This document shows positions 33,733 through 43,239 of a stretch of DNA of 64,000 bases, in pieces. The first letter of the stretch is position 1. Every line of letters begins with the position of its first letter. The translations under genes were made by a program, and so were the position numbers. Source of the stretch: Punica granatum. Lineage: Eukaryota; Streptophyta; Magnoliopsida; Myrtales; Lythraceae. The stretch covers positions 8,122,001-8,186,000 of the forward strand of contig NC_045132.1 in the NCBI RefSeq assembly GCF_007655135.1, in the 5' to 3' direction. The notes below the pieces were generated by a model, which did not search any database, was not told the DNA's origin, and worked only from the letters and a program-made list of their open reading frames with translations.

Positions 33733-36470
33733 ATGGTAGAAGAACAACTGCCAGTCATTTCTGAGCAGGAGACTCCACTAGTGCCAGCACATTCCCAAGC
33801 CTCACCGACACCCATAGGCGAGCCTACGACGTATTCTGGCACCCCTTCAGGATATCTCCCTCCATCGACAGTACAAATGGCATCTATTTTCGTTGACGCC
33901 GCATGCTTCATAGGCGAGCCTACGACGTATTCTGGCACCCCTTCAGGACATCCCCCTCCTTCGACAGCAGAAATGGCATCTATTTTCGTTGACGCCGCAC
34001 GCTTCACGGCACTTGAAGGAATGGTGGATCAGTAGGCAGCTAACATGAACACCATTATGGTAGAACTCATGGCCATGCTTAGAGATCAAAACCAGGGTTC
34101 CTCGAGCCATACCCTGCCTCCCGAGCATAGGCCAATGGTCGACCCGAACCCAGTGGTCCCGCCGACCTTTGTTTCGGAGGTTGAGCATACATCATTCTCT
34201 ACCATGATGTACGTACCGGCGGTCCATCCGGTCAGTGATCCTCTACTGCCACCGCTTGCCCCTACAACGGTTCCTTTACCACCAGCTGCTTTCCTATCGA
34301 CGGAGTCAGCTATGCATACTTTGCCACCGCTCAACATACCGACTCAGCCTCCGATCTATACTGGTCTGCCATCGACACTTCCCCCAGTCACAAGTGCTCC
34401 GGGTCCTGTCTCCGCCATAGACCATTTCCCTTTCCAAACTCTACAACCCCAAATGAACTTCCCTTACCCAGCTCTACCGCCTCTAAATATTCCTCCCTCT
34501 GAACCGGGCACGCCCACTCAGGCCGCCCCTGCAGCTCCACTAACAAATATTCCTCCAGAAGCGGAAATAGAGCAGTAGAAAAGAATGAAGAAAATGGAGG
34601 AAACCATCAAGGCCCTCCAAGCCGGCACCTCTCGTCTTGATTTTGGTGATTTCAACTGGAATCTATTCCCGGGCATGCGGTTGCCTCCAAAGATCAAGAT
34701 CCCAAGTTTTGAGAGGTACGATGGGACCAAAGACCCACGTCATCATCTCCGCCATTATTAGAGCAAGATGCTACAATACTGGGATTACGAGGAATTCATC
34801 ATTCAAACATTCCAAGACATTTTCATGGGATCAGCACTGGACTGGTTTATGACTTTGAAGGCAAGATACATCCCCACTTGGGCCGATCTTTCTCAGAAGT
34901 TCCTTGACCAGTACAGATTTTGTGCGGAGACACCCCCAACCCTCCTGGAGTTGAGCACCATGGAGATGAAGGAAAATCAGGCTTTTGAAGCCTATGCATC
35001 GGACTGGAAGGGGAAGGCAGCAAAGCACATACCCCCAATCAATGAGATCCAATAGGTTTAATTGTTCCATTCCACGCTGAAAGGTGTATACTACTTGCAC
35101 CTACTGTCTCACGCTTCCTCATTCTTCGAACTCATTGAAGCTGGGAAGAAACTCGATATGGGCATCAAATTGGGGAGGATCGAAGGACCCACCAAGAAGA
35201 AAGAAGAAGAAGCACTGAAGAAGCACACTGCTGGTACCTCTAGAAGGACCAAAGATACCACCGTTAGCGCGGTCAATCCGGGACGTCAATCCTCGCAACC
35301 AATTTCAATGGACTATACCCCTACACCGTAGACTTATCAGACATATGCACAACCCGTGCATTATGTACAACCCTATCAGTCGCAGTAGGCCTATCCATCG
35401 GCCCTGCCAACTGTCATTTATCCGCCATCTCCGCAACAGTATGCTCCCGCTCAAGCACAGCAAAACAAAGCTCCGGCTTCAAGATCTCCTCAGCCAGCTC
35501 AACGTGCTCTAGCTCCAAGAGCTCAACAAAGCAGTGCTGCTTAATCGCGTCCACGCAAGCAGTACACCAATCTTCCGGCTCCTCCATCTCACATATTCCG
35601 ACAACTCCTCGCAGGCAATAAGATCAAAACCGAGGTGCCTGGTCTTAGCTTTGATCCTACGGTGCAGAATCAAAATATGCACTGTGAGTTTCATCAGGGA
35701 GCACCCGGTCACACTCTAGACACTTGCTGGAGACTTCGCGATAGAATCCAAGAGATGATCGACGCGAGGCAGATTTCTTTCAATGAGGTGAAACAGCCGA
35801 ATGTGCACGTGAATCCTCTCCCTGACCATGGATCAGGCCCAGGACCTTCCATCAACATGATCAGTACATGCGCTATTGGAGAAGAGGAGGAGACACAGGA
35901 ATCCCCGGCTCCATTCGTCATTGAATATGTTTCGGCAGAAGTGGCAATGGCATCCGTCCCTTTCATCATCGTGGTTCCCACGAAGGAGCCCTATCAAGAT
36001 AGCCGAGTTCCCTGGACCTATGAGGGTGAGGTTGCCAATGCAGAAGTAGAAATGAGCATGATGGGTATCACGCGTTCAAGACGAGTTTATCAGGGTCCAG
36101 AGCCTGCTGACAAAGGGAAGGCTCCTGCTATTGCGTTCTCAGCCGTTCCAAAAGCCGTGTCACTCCCTACAAAGAAGATCACCGATCAAGAAGCCGAAGC
36201 TTTCATGAAGGTGATCAAAGCAAGCGAGTACAAAGTGGTGGAGCAAATGGGCAAGTCATCAGCCCACATTTCCCTACTTGCATTGCTTTTGAGCTCCGAG
36301 CCGCATCGGAATGCTTTGTTGAAAGTTCTCACTGCGACACAAGTCCCAAAAGATACTGCACTGGATAGGATCGAGGAGACTGTGAACTCCATCTTTTCGA
36401 ATCAGATCTCCTTTGCCGATGATGAGCTTCCATTGGAAGGTCAGGGAAACTTGCGGGCATTGCACATAGT
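33733..36470 (+). pseudogene. Tat1 Gag (capsid and zinc knuckle), many stop codons
   Basis: The frame starting at ATG 33733 runs through to protease. Order: a Pro/Ser/Thr-rich N-terminal region with an in-frame 32-residue duplication (33814-34005), a Pro-rich linker to about 34575, the gypsy capsid domain (FPGMRLPPKIKIPSFERYDG at about 34670, then GSALDWFMTLKA, FLDQYRFCAETPPTLLELS, FHSTLKGVYYLHLLSH), a Gln/Pro-rich stretch, and a C-x2-H-x5-GH-x4-C type zinc knuckle (HCEFHQGAPGHTLDTCW, about 35680). Premature stops: TAG at 34033, 34576, 34759, 35053, 35329 and 35386; TAA at 35059 and 35542. Gag would build the particle and bind RNA; this copy cannot be made whole. Confidence 0.9.
33814..34005 (+). 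repeat. 96-bp in-frame tandem duplication within gag
   Basis: ATAGGCGAGCCTACGACGTA starts at 33814 and again at 33910. The two 96-bp copies differ at only a few sites, so the duplication is younger than most substitutions in the element. Being 3 x 32, it keeps the frame. Confidence 0.9.
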
Positions 36471-36900
36471 CTGCAAGTGTAACAATCACGTCGTTGGTCG
36501 AGTCATGATCGACAACGGCTCTGCTCTCAACGTTTGCCCCGTCTCCACGCTGAAATAGATGAATGTGGATATGAGTCGCATCCGTGCAAGCAAGACCACT
36601 GTTCGAGCCTTTGATGGCTCCAGGAGAGAAGTGAATGGAAAAATCGACCTCCTAATCGATGTGGGTCCTTGCTCATTCTCTGTCACCTTTCAAATCCTCG
36701 AGATACCCAATGCTTTCAGCCTCTTGCTCGGGAGACCATGGATTCACGCTGCTGGCGCTGTTCCTTCATCACTGCATCAGAAGTTGAAGTTCTTTGTCGA
36801 AGGCAAGCTCATCATTGTCAACGGCGAAGAAGATTACGCAGTCTATAAGGAGACAGCAGTCCCTTACATCAGCATTGGAGAAGATCACAATCTTCCCTTT
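36471..36900 (+). pseudogene. Tat1 aspartic protease domain
   Basis: In the same frame as gag: VVGRVMIDNGSALNVCPVST (36490-36550) holds the catalytic D-x-G-S-A-type motif, with Asn replacing the usual Gly (DNGSA). FSLLLGRPWIHAAGAVPSS (about 36714-36770) is the conserved LLGRPW-helix of gypsy retropepsins. A TAG at 36556 interrupts it. The protease would cut the polyprotein. Confidence 0.85.
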
Positions 36901-37428
36901 CACTCTTTCGACACCATTTCCGTGATATGGGATTGCGGAGAAGTCGGTCCATCACGGATCGATCGCATGATTGGGAAAGTTCTGTTGAAGAACGACTACG
37001 TCCCCAGAACTGGACTCGAGGCATGTGCACAGGGAATCCTTCGACCGATTGAAATGGAGGAATACCGCAATAGGAGGGGACTCGACTTTCGTCCCTCTTG
37101 TCATGAGATCGTGCAGGCTCGTCGTGGAAAGCATCTCCACCGCCTTGCTGCTCATTATGGAAAGCTCTTCAAGGGCATTCTGGTTCCATCGCTCTCACAG
37201 TTTTTCCCCGCACCACCGCAGATCATGGGAGGCACCTCTGATAGCCCAATCACTGAATCAGATGACTTCTCTTCGGATGCAGTTGTAGCGTTTTTGGTTT
37301 TGCCAACCATATATGCCGTCACTGAGGAGGCATCTTCCAGGGTTCATATCGCCTTGTACGGGAGGATGAGGAGCTTACCAACTGGACTTCAGTTCTGCTC
37401 TACTTGACCATAGTTGCCGATGTGTGAG
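36901..37428 (+). pseudogene. Tat1 post-protease segment with frameshift
   Basis: Continues the gag-pro frame (LLKNDYVPRTGLEACAQGIL, FRPSCHEIVQARRGKHLHRL) without a known domain. Near 37360 a one-base change in a G-run shifts the frame: the expected ELTNWTSV wording continues in the next frame to a TGA at 37426, while the original frame stops at 37405. This is probably the normal end of the gag-pro ORF. Confidence 0.6.
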
Positions 37429-37617
37429 ACGGTCTTTTTATATAATGCTACCTGTATGTCGACAATGCCATAAGCCACATGACGGAAGATGGGTTTTTGT
37501 TATGACTTGTTAATAAAATCCCTGTATGCTTTTTGAATTTCTGTGTCTAAATTCTCTCTGTCTTGCACTTACTTCTAGCATCTATAATTTCTAAAATAAT
37601 TCGCTTTCGTGTCCAGG
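37429..37617 (+). other. Putative intron between protease and reverse transcriptase
   Basis: About 190 bp, T-rich, with stops in all frames, ending in a pyrimidine-rich TTCGCTTTCGTGTCCAG at 37617, after which the RT frame opens. Ogre elements are known to have an intron at this place that joins gag-pro to RT. A GTGTGAGACGG-like 5' site near 37421 is possible but weak. Confidence 0.45.
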
Positions 37618-38720
37618 TTCCAATTGAATCCAAATCACCGATGCAACGATTCGAATTCATCCGAAACACACCTCAGAAAGTCCATACCCATATACTTCGG
37701 GGAAGGACTTGACGAGGATAGTCGCGTGCCCGAGATAGAAGAGAGTTTGCATTGTCTTGAAAACCATCAACTCACTTCAATCGAGCCAACCGAAGAGATC
37801 AACATAGGCACTACAGAAGAACAACGCACCCTAAGGATCGAGATGGGTCTCGACCCCGCACAGGGAGCCTGAATGATCGATTTCTTGACAGAGTATCAAG
37901 AGGTTTTTGCTTGGTCTTATATTGATATGCCGGGCTTAGACCCCTCGATCGTAAAGCATTTCCTCCTACTCGACACTGAAAGATTTCTGCCCAAACGTCA
38001 ACACTTACGGCGTCAACGAACTGATCTTCTTCTTCGCATTAAAGAGGAGGTCATCAAGTAGGTGGATGCGGGATTCTTGGAGGTATGCAATTACTCTGAA
38101 TGGGTAGCGAACATTGTGCCAGTGGAAAAGAAGAACGGGAAAGTCAGAGTCTACATCGACTACCGAGACCTTAACAAGGCCAGTCCTAAGGATAACTTCC
38201 CACTGCCCCATATCGACGTCTTGGTGGACAATATAGCACGCCACACACAATTCTCCTTCATGGACGATTTCTCTGGATACAATTAGATTCAGATGGCCGA
38301 GGAGGATAAGATCAAAACGACGTTCATCACGATGTGGGGGACGTTCTGTTACAAGGTCATGTCTTTCGGTCTCAAAAACGCCGGGGCAAGTTGTCATTGG
38401 GCAATGGTCACTCTCTTTCATGACATGATGCATAAAGAGATAGAGGTCTATGTCGACGACATGATTGCAAAGTCCAAAGAAGGTGAAGATCATCTGGTCA
38501 ACCTCAAGCGGCTATTCGATCGTCTCAGGAAGTACAAGCTCTGACTCAACCCAACGAAATGCACCTTCGGCGTTAAGTCAAGGAAATTGCTAGGGTTTGT
38601 CGTTAGCGAGAATGGCATCGAGGTCGACCCCGACAAGGTCAAGGCGATCATGGAACTACCCCCTCTATCGACAGTGCGCGAAGTAAAGAGCTTCCTAGGA
38701 CGGTTGAATTACATCGCGCG
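37618..38720 (+). pseudogene. Tat1 reverse transcriptase domain
   Basis: From SNPNH and an acidic linker into MIDFLTEYQEVFAWSY (37873), EWVANIVPVEKKNGKVRVYI (about 38098), DYRDLNKASPKDNFPLPHID (38158), FSFMDDFSGYN (about 38250; the first catalytic Asp region), FGLKNAGASCHWAM (usual Q-R dipeptide altered) and YVDDMIAKSK (YVDD at 38449-38460). Then comes FGVKSRKLLGFVVSENGIEV (about 38568). Stops: TGA 37870, TAG 38059, TAG 38284, TGA 38542. RT would copy the genomic RNA into DNA; the catalytic Asp residues remain but the frame is broken. Confidence 0.9.
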
Positions 38721-39300
38721 TTTCATTGCAAATTTAACAGACAAGTGCCAACCACTCTTCCGTCTGCTTTGCAAAAATGCAGCGGTCGAATGGGATGACG
38801 AGTGTCAGAAAGCTTTCGATACAGTCAAGGCATATCTAGTTCAGCCGCCGGTGTTGGTTCCACCTTCACCGGATCGTCCTCTCATTCTGTACTTGACGGT
38901 ACACCGACAATCCATCGGATGCATGTTAGGGCAAAAGGACGATTCCTTGCATGCAGAGCGAGCAATTTATTATTTGAGCAAGAACTTCACTGAAGGGGAG
39001 TCTAACTACCCTAAGATAGAGAAAATGTGTTGCGCACTTGTGTGGGTCATGCAAAGACTCCAGCAATACGCTCTTTACCATACTGTTCACCTGCTGTCAA
39101 AGGCAGATCCGTTGAAATATCTACTCGATAGTCCATCCTCCATGAGGAATGTAGCAAAATGGCGTTGCCAACTGACGGAGTACGACATCGAGTACGTATC
39201 ACGCACATCAGTGAAGGGCCAAGCAATTGCAGATCATCTAGCAGAGTTCCCGATTGATGATGATACGCCAATCAACTCTGACTTTCCAGACGAAAGGATC
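38721..39300 (+). pseudogene. Tat1 RNase H (gypsy type)
   Basis: Open in the RT frame: VEWDDECQKAFDTVKAYLVQ (about 38785), PPSPDRPLILYLTVHRQSIG (about 38862), ERAIYYLSKNFTEGESNYPK and IEKMCCALVWVMQRLQQYAL (about 38958-39070), then the tether IADHLAEFPI (about 39225). In Tat elements this domain often lacks a catalytic Asp; here no Asp is seen in the LYLTV strand, so it may serve mainly as a linker. Confidence 0.8.
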
Positions 39301-39330
39301 CTCCAAGTGAGCGATGAGGAAGAGACTCTA

Positions 39331-39715
39331 GGATGGAAGATGTACTTTGACGGCGCAGTCAATTACACTGGGTCTGGTATTAGTGCAGTGCTGATATCCC
39401 CTGAGGGGCGTCATTTCCCTGTTGCAGCGAAGATTGACTTCCCTTGCACCAACAACATAGCCGAATACGAAGCTTGTATCCTCGGTTTGCAAGCGGCGAT
39501 CGACCTCAAAGTCAAGGAGCTAAAAGTGTTTGGCGATTTTATGCTCACGATCTTCCAGACACTCAAACAATGGAAGACGAAAGATCCGAAGCCGGTGCTG
39601 TATCATGAGTACCTTGAAGAGTTGATAGAGAACTTTGAGGATATCTCATTTACGTACACACCACGCATGAAGAACCAATTCGCATTTGCACTTGCGACGC
39701 TCGCATCCATGGTGA
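39331..39715 (+). pseudogene. Tat1 second, archaeal-type RNase H
   Basis: WKMYFDGAVNYTGSGISAVL (39331) gives the first catalytic Asp, NNIAEYEACILGLQAAIDLK (about 39454) the Glu, and KVFGDFMLTIFQ (about 39523) the second Asp. The usual last Asp motif (FADALA) reads FAFALATLASM at about 39685, so that Asp is Phe. Dual RNase H is a known hallmark of the Tat lineage. It is in frame between RNase H and integrase and would remove RNA from the hybrid. Confidence 0.8.
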
Positions 39716-40954
39716 GCATTACGAAGGAGAATCTCATTGAGCCCCTTGAGTTTGAGATTGCTCAGGGCCCTGCCCATTGTGATGTAATTGATGCAGTTGA
39801 CGGCAAATCGTGGTACGCAGACATCAAGCACTTACTGCAAACAGGTAAATTCCCAGCGTTCACCAATCGCCATGACCAGAGGACTCTCCGACACATTGCA
39901 GCACACTTTTTCCTCAGTAGCGAGACTCTTTACCGCCGTTCATTCGACACTATACTGCTTTGGTGTGTCGATGAGAACGAGGCAAAACGCCTCATGGAAG
40001 AAGTGCACGAGGGAAACTGCGGACCTCACATGAACGGGCTCATGCTAGCAAAGAAGCTCATGCGACTCGGGTACTTCTGGTCTACCATGGAGACTGATTG
40101 CGTCAAGCATGGACGTGATAGGTCCTATCAACCCCAAAGCATCCAATGGACACTTGTTTATACTGGTAGCTATCGATTACTTCACCAAGTGGATCGAAGC
40201 TATCACTCTTGCGTCAGTCACTGCAAAGACCGTGGCTCGCTTTCTCAAAAGCGACATCATTGCGCGGTACGGAGTCCCTGCGACTCTCATCACCGACAAT
40301 GCCAAGAACTTGAATAATAAGTTCATTGACGAGCTCTGTACACAGTTCAAAATCCAACATCGCAATTCCTCTCCGTATCGTCCACAAATGAATGGTGCGG
40401 TAGAGGAAGCGAATAAGAACATAAAGAAAATCATCGTAAAAATGACGGTAAATTACAAGAACTGGCACGAGATGCTCCCGTTCGCACTCTTGGTGTATCA
40501 GACCTCTATCCGCTCATCTATCGGGGCAACCCCATATTCTTTGGTCTACGGCATGGAAGCAGTTCTTTCGATCGAAGTGGAGATTCCCTCCATGAGAGTT
40601 TTTGCCGAGTCCAAACTCGAGGAAGCAGAATGGGCGAAGCAACGCTACGAACATCTTAATCTCATAGATGAGAGGCGGCTAACAGCACTTTGCCACGGTC
40701 AATGCTATCAACAAAGAATGGCCCGAACATTCAACAAGAAAGTTCCTCCTCACGAGTTCAGCCCCAGCGACCTCGTCTTGCGAAAAGTTTTACACATTGC
40801 TCCAGATTCCAGGGGCAAGTTAGCTTACAAGTACGACGGTCCCTTCATCGTTAAAGAAGTCTTTGACGGAGGGGCAATCATTCTCAATGATATGGACGGG
40901 AACGAGAACGCTCTTCCGGTCAATGCTGATGCTCTTAAGAAATACTATCCGTGA
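39716..40954 (+). pseudogene. Tat1 integrase with zinc-finger deletion
   Basis: The N-terminal part includes GETLYRRSFD-like wording (SETLYRRSFDTILLWCVDEN, about 39920), VHEGNCGPHMNGLMLAKKLM and LGYFWSTMETDCVKH (ends about 40112). Here the frame jumps directly to MDVIGPINPKASNGHLFILV (from 40109 in the next frame). The segment that should carry the CxxC half of the HHCC zinc finger is missing. The core keeps DVIGP (first Asp), ITDNAKNLNN (second Asp, about 40295) and NGAVEEANKNIKK (Glu, about 40393). The C-terminal domain follows (KYDGPFIVKEVFDGGAIILN) to ALKKYYP and a TGA at 40952. There is no chromodomain, as expected for Tat. Confidence 0.88.
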
Positions 40955-41121
40955 TGGTGTTTCTCTCATCCCACTGCGGGTGTTTTCTCAAATGCACATT
41001 ACATTTTATCTTTCTTCGCATGTACAGTCCCCAATACTTTCATTTCTGCTAATTCATGTACTCCCCTCTTCTGCTCTTTCCCTTTCTCTGAACTTTTCCT
41101 GAGAGAAAAAGAATGAATTTC

Positions 41122-41400
41122 CCGCTAGGTTGAAAACCTCTTAGAGGCGGCCTAGGCAAAAATTAGGGAATGAGAGGCACGGTTTAAAATCCCGCAAAGG
41201 GGAACCGTGGCAAAAGGAGAGCATGAAACAAAATCCTCGCTAGATCGAAAACCCACAAAGGGCGGTCTAGGCAAAAATTAGAGGAACCGAGAGGTGCGAT
41301 CAGACCTAATCAGGGCGGTTGTAGCAAAAGGTGAGCTCTAAATGAGGGAAATGTCAAACAAAATACCCCGCTAGGTCGTCACGCGTCTTGCGACCTAGGA
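41122..41400 (+). ncRNA. Series of five related hairpins in the Tat1 3' UTR
   Basis: Five units share a plan: an outer stem of 7-8 bp, an A-rich bulge on the 5' side, an inner stem (usually CCC/GGG), a small loop, and GCAAAA after the stem. Stems: CTAGGTTG 41125-41132 with CGGCCTAG 41148-41155; CACGGTT 41178-41184 with AACCGTG 41203-41209; CTAGATCG 41240-41247 with CGGTCTAG 41263-41270; a weaker one at 41294-41323; CTAGGTCG 41371-41378 with CGACCTAG 41391-41398 (the last lacks the CCC/GGG part). Stem sequences differ while pairing is kept. The same type occurs in Tat2 at 59342-59375 and 59286-59318. Whether it acts as RNA is an inference. Confidence 0.6.
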
Positions 41401-42057
41401 AAAAATTAGGGGACCTTCGGCAGCTCAACCACGAAATGACAGCTCCATTCAGTGTGCAGCGGCAACAAGTAGTGGTTTGACAGTCTTCGATACAAGCAAA
41501 CTCTCTTTAACTCTCAAAGCATAAGACACGTTTCGACATGCAGTCGAATCTTTGTATCCTTGATTTGGAGGATCCCAAAGATTCCTCCCTTTACCCTTAT
41601 GCAAATTCTACAGGTCATGCCTGTTCTGTAAAAAGCCTTTCTTGTCAAGTCACAAATTTAGCGGGATACGACCACCCCTTTAAATGGTCATCAAGTTCAA
41701 ATCCTCAAAGCATTATTATTCAGACTTCTTTGCACATCTACATTATGGTTGTAGAGTAGGACTGACAACCAATATCAGCTCCCATGGTTCTATATGCAGG
41801 AACGAGGATGTGAACCCCGAAAGGAGTCTTTCTTTGACGAATGCATGTCTACCTTATGCCAAGGACCACAGCCAAAATCTGAGAAGAAATCTTCAGGATA
41901 GCACTCCATGCACTCAGTGGCATCACAATTAGTTGGCAAACAACGAAGCATTCTGCCACCACATCTATTGTAGCACAGACAAGCTTAGTGATGGAGGAAT
42001 TACAATGATTTCTTCCACACCTTCTGCAAGTCCCCAACGTTTGTATTTACTTTTTTT

Positions 42058-42955
42058 GCACCTTTTATTTTCTGCAATACGCTTTTCAATTAGCGTGCAC
42101 CTTTCTCAGGAACGCAGTGCACCTTTTATTTCTGTAATACTTTTCAATTGGCGTGCACCTTTCTCCGAAACGCAGTGCACCTTTTATTTCCGCAATGCTT
42201 TTCAATTGGGGTGCACCTTTCTCTGGAACGCAGTGCACCTTTTATTTCCGCAATGCACTTTTCAATTGGTGTGCACCTTTCTCAGGAACACAGTGCACCT
42301 TTTATTTCCGCAATGCACTTTTCAATTGGCGTGTACCTTTCTCAGGAATGCAGTGCACCTTTTATTTCCGCAATGCTTTTCAATTGGCGTGCACCTTTCT
42401 CCGGAACGCAGTGCACCTTTTATTTCCGCAATGCACTTTTCAATTGGCGTGCACCTTTTATTTCTGCAATGCTTTTCAATTGGCGTGCACCTTTCTCCGG
42501 AACACAGTGCACCTTTTATTTCCACAATGCTTTTCAATTGGCGTGCACCTTTCTCCGGAACACAGTGCACCTTTTATTTCCGCAATGCTTTTCAATTGGC
42601 GTGCACCTTTCTCCGAAACGCAGTGCACCTTTTATTTCCGCAATACTTTTCAATTGGCTTGCACCTTTCTCAGGAACGCAATGCACCTTTTATTTCTGCA
42701 ATGCACTTTCAATTGGCGTGCACCTTTCTGAGGAACGCAGTGCACCTTTTATTTCCGCAATACATTTTCAATTGGCGTTCACCTTTCTCCGGAATGCAGT
42801 GCACCTTTTTATTTTTGCAATGCATTTTCAATTGGTGTGCACCTTCTCCGGAACGCAGTGCACCGTTTATTTTACAATGCACTTCTCAATTAGCGTTCAT
42901 CTTCTCAGGAAAGCAGTGCACCTTTTCATTAAACTTCGCAATTTTCATTAAACTT
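42058..42955 (+). repeat. About 15-unit tandem array (57-61 bp) in the Tat1 3' UTR
   Basis: TTTTCAATTGGCGTGCACC, TTTCTCCGGAACGCAGTGCA and CCTTTTATTTCCGCAATGC recur about 15 times with a 57-61 bp step. One shortened unit of about 35 bp lies near 42442. Outer units are more diverged than inner ones. Tandem arrays in the 3' UTR near the PPT are known for Tat/Ogre-type elements and can seed satellites. Confidence 0.92.
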
Positions 42956-43225
42956 TGCACACTGCATTTTCAATGAAGCAAGGGATTTTTATTTTTACTG
43001 AGCAATTTCCCCTATACATGCATTTCATTTGTTTGCTATTATGCTTATTCACATCTCATCTCGTGTCTTTTATTTTATTTTATTTTATTTTCAAGTTAGG
43101 CATAGTATCCCACTATCCAAAGCAAGAGGGAGAAGACTGTCATTGGAAGTTCTATATCGATCATTGTTGTCAAACTGGGGTACTTCTGAAGTCTTTGACT
43201 GCATCCTTTACTCGAGCACGCAATC

Positions 43226-43239
43226 AAAGAGGGACAAGT
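43226..43239 (+). promoter_or_regulatory. Polypurine tract of Tat1
   Basis: AAAGAGGGACAAGT directly precedes TGTCAGC of the 3' LTR. The matching site in Tat2 (minus strand, 57770-57783) reads AAAGAGGGGCAAGC. Confidence 0.8.

Larger units (their letters stand above)
40955..43225 (+). other. Long 3' untranslated region of Tat1
   Basis: About 2.27 kb without conserved protein coding. It contains the hairpin series (41122-41400), a middle part of about 650 bp without recognised structure, and a 15-unit tandem array (42058-42955). The array leaves all three forward frames open, which produces spurious ORFs up to 347 codons. Confidence 0.75.

Noticed and set aside
42058..42955. CRISPR-like regular repeat
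   Set aside because: Units are contiguous without unique spacers and lie inside a retrotransposon 3' UTR of a plant.
41933..42976. 347-codon ORF (and 267- and 192-codon ORFs in the other forward frames)
   Set aside because: All three frames are open only because the 57-61 bp tandem unit has no stop; the products are repeats without a domain, in a 3' UTR.
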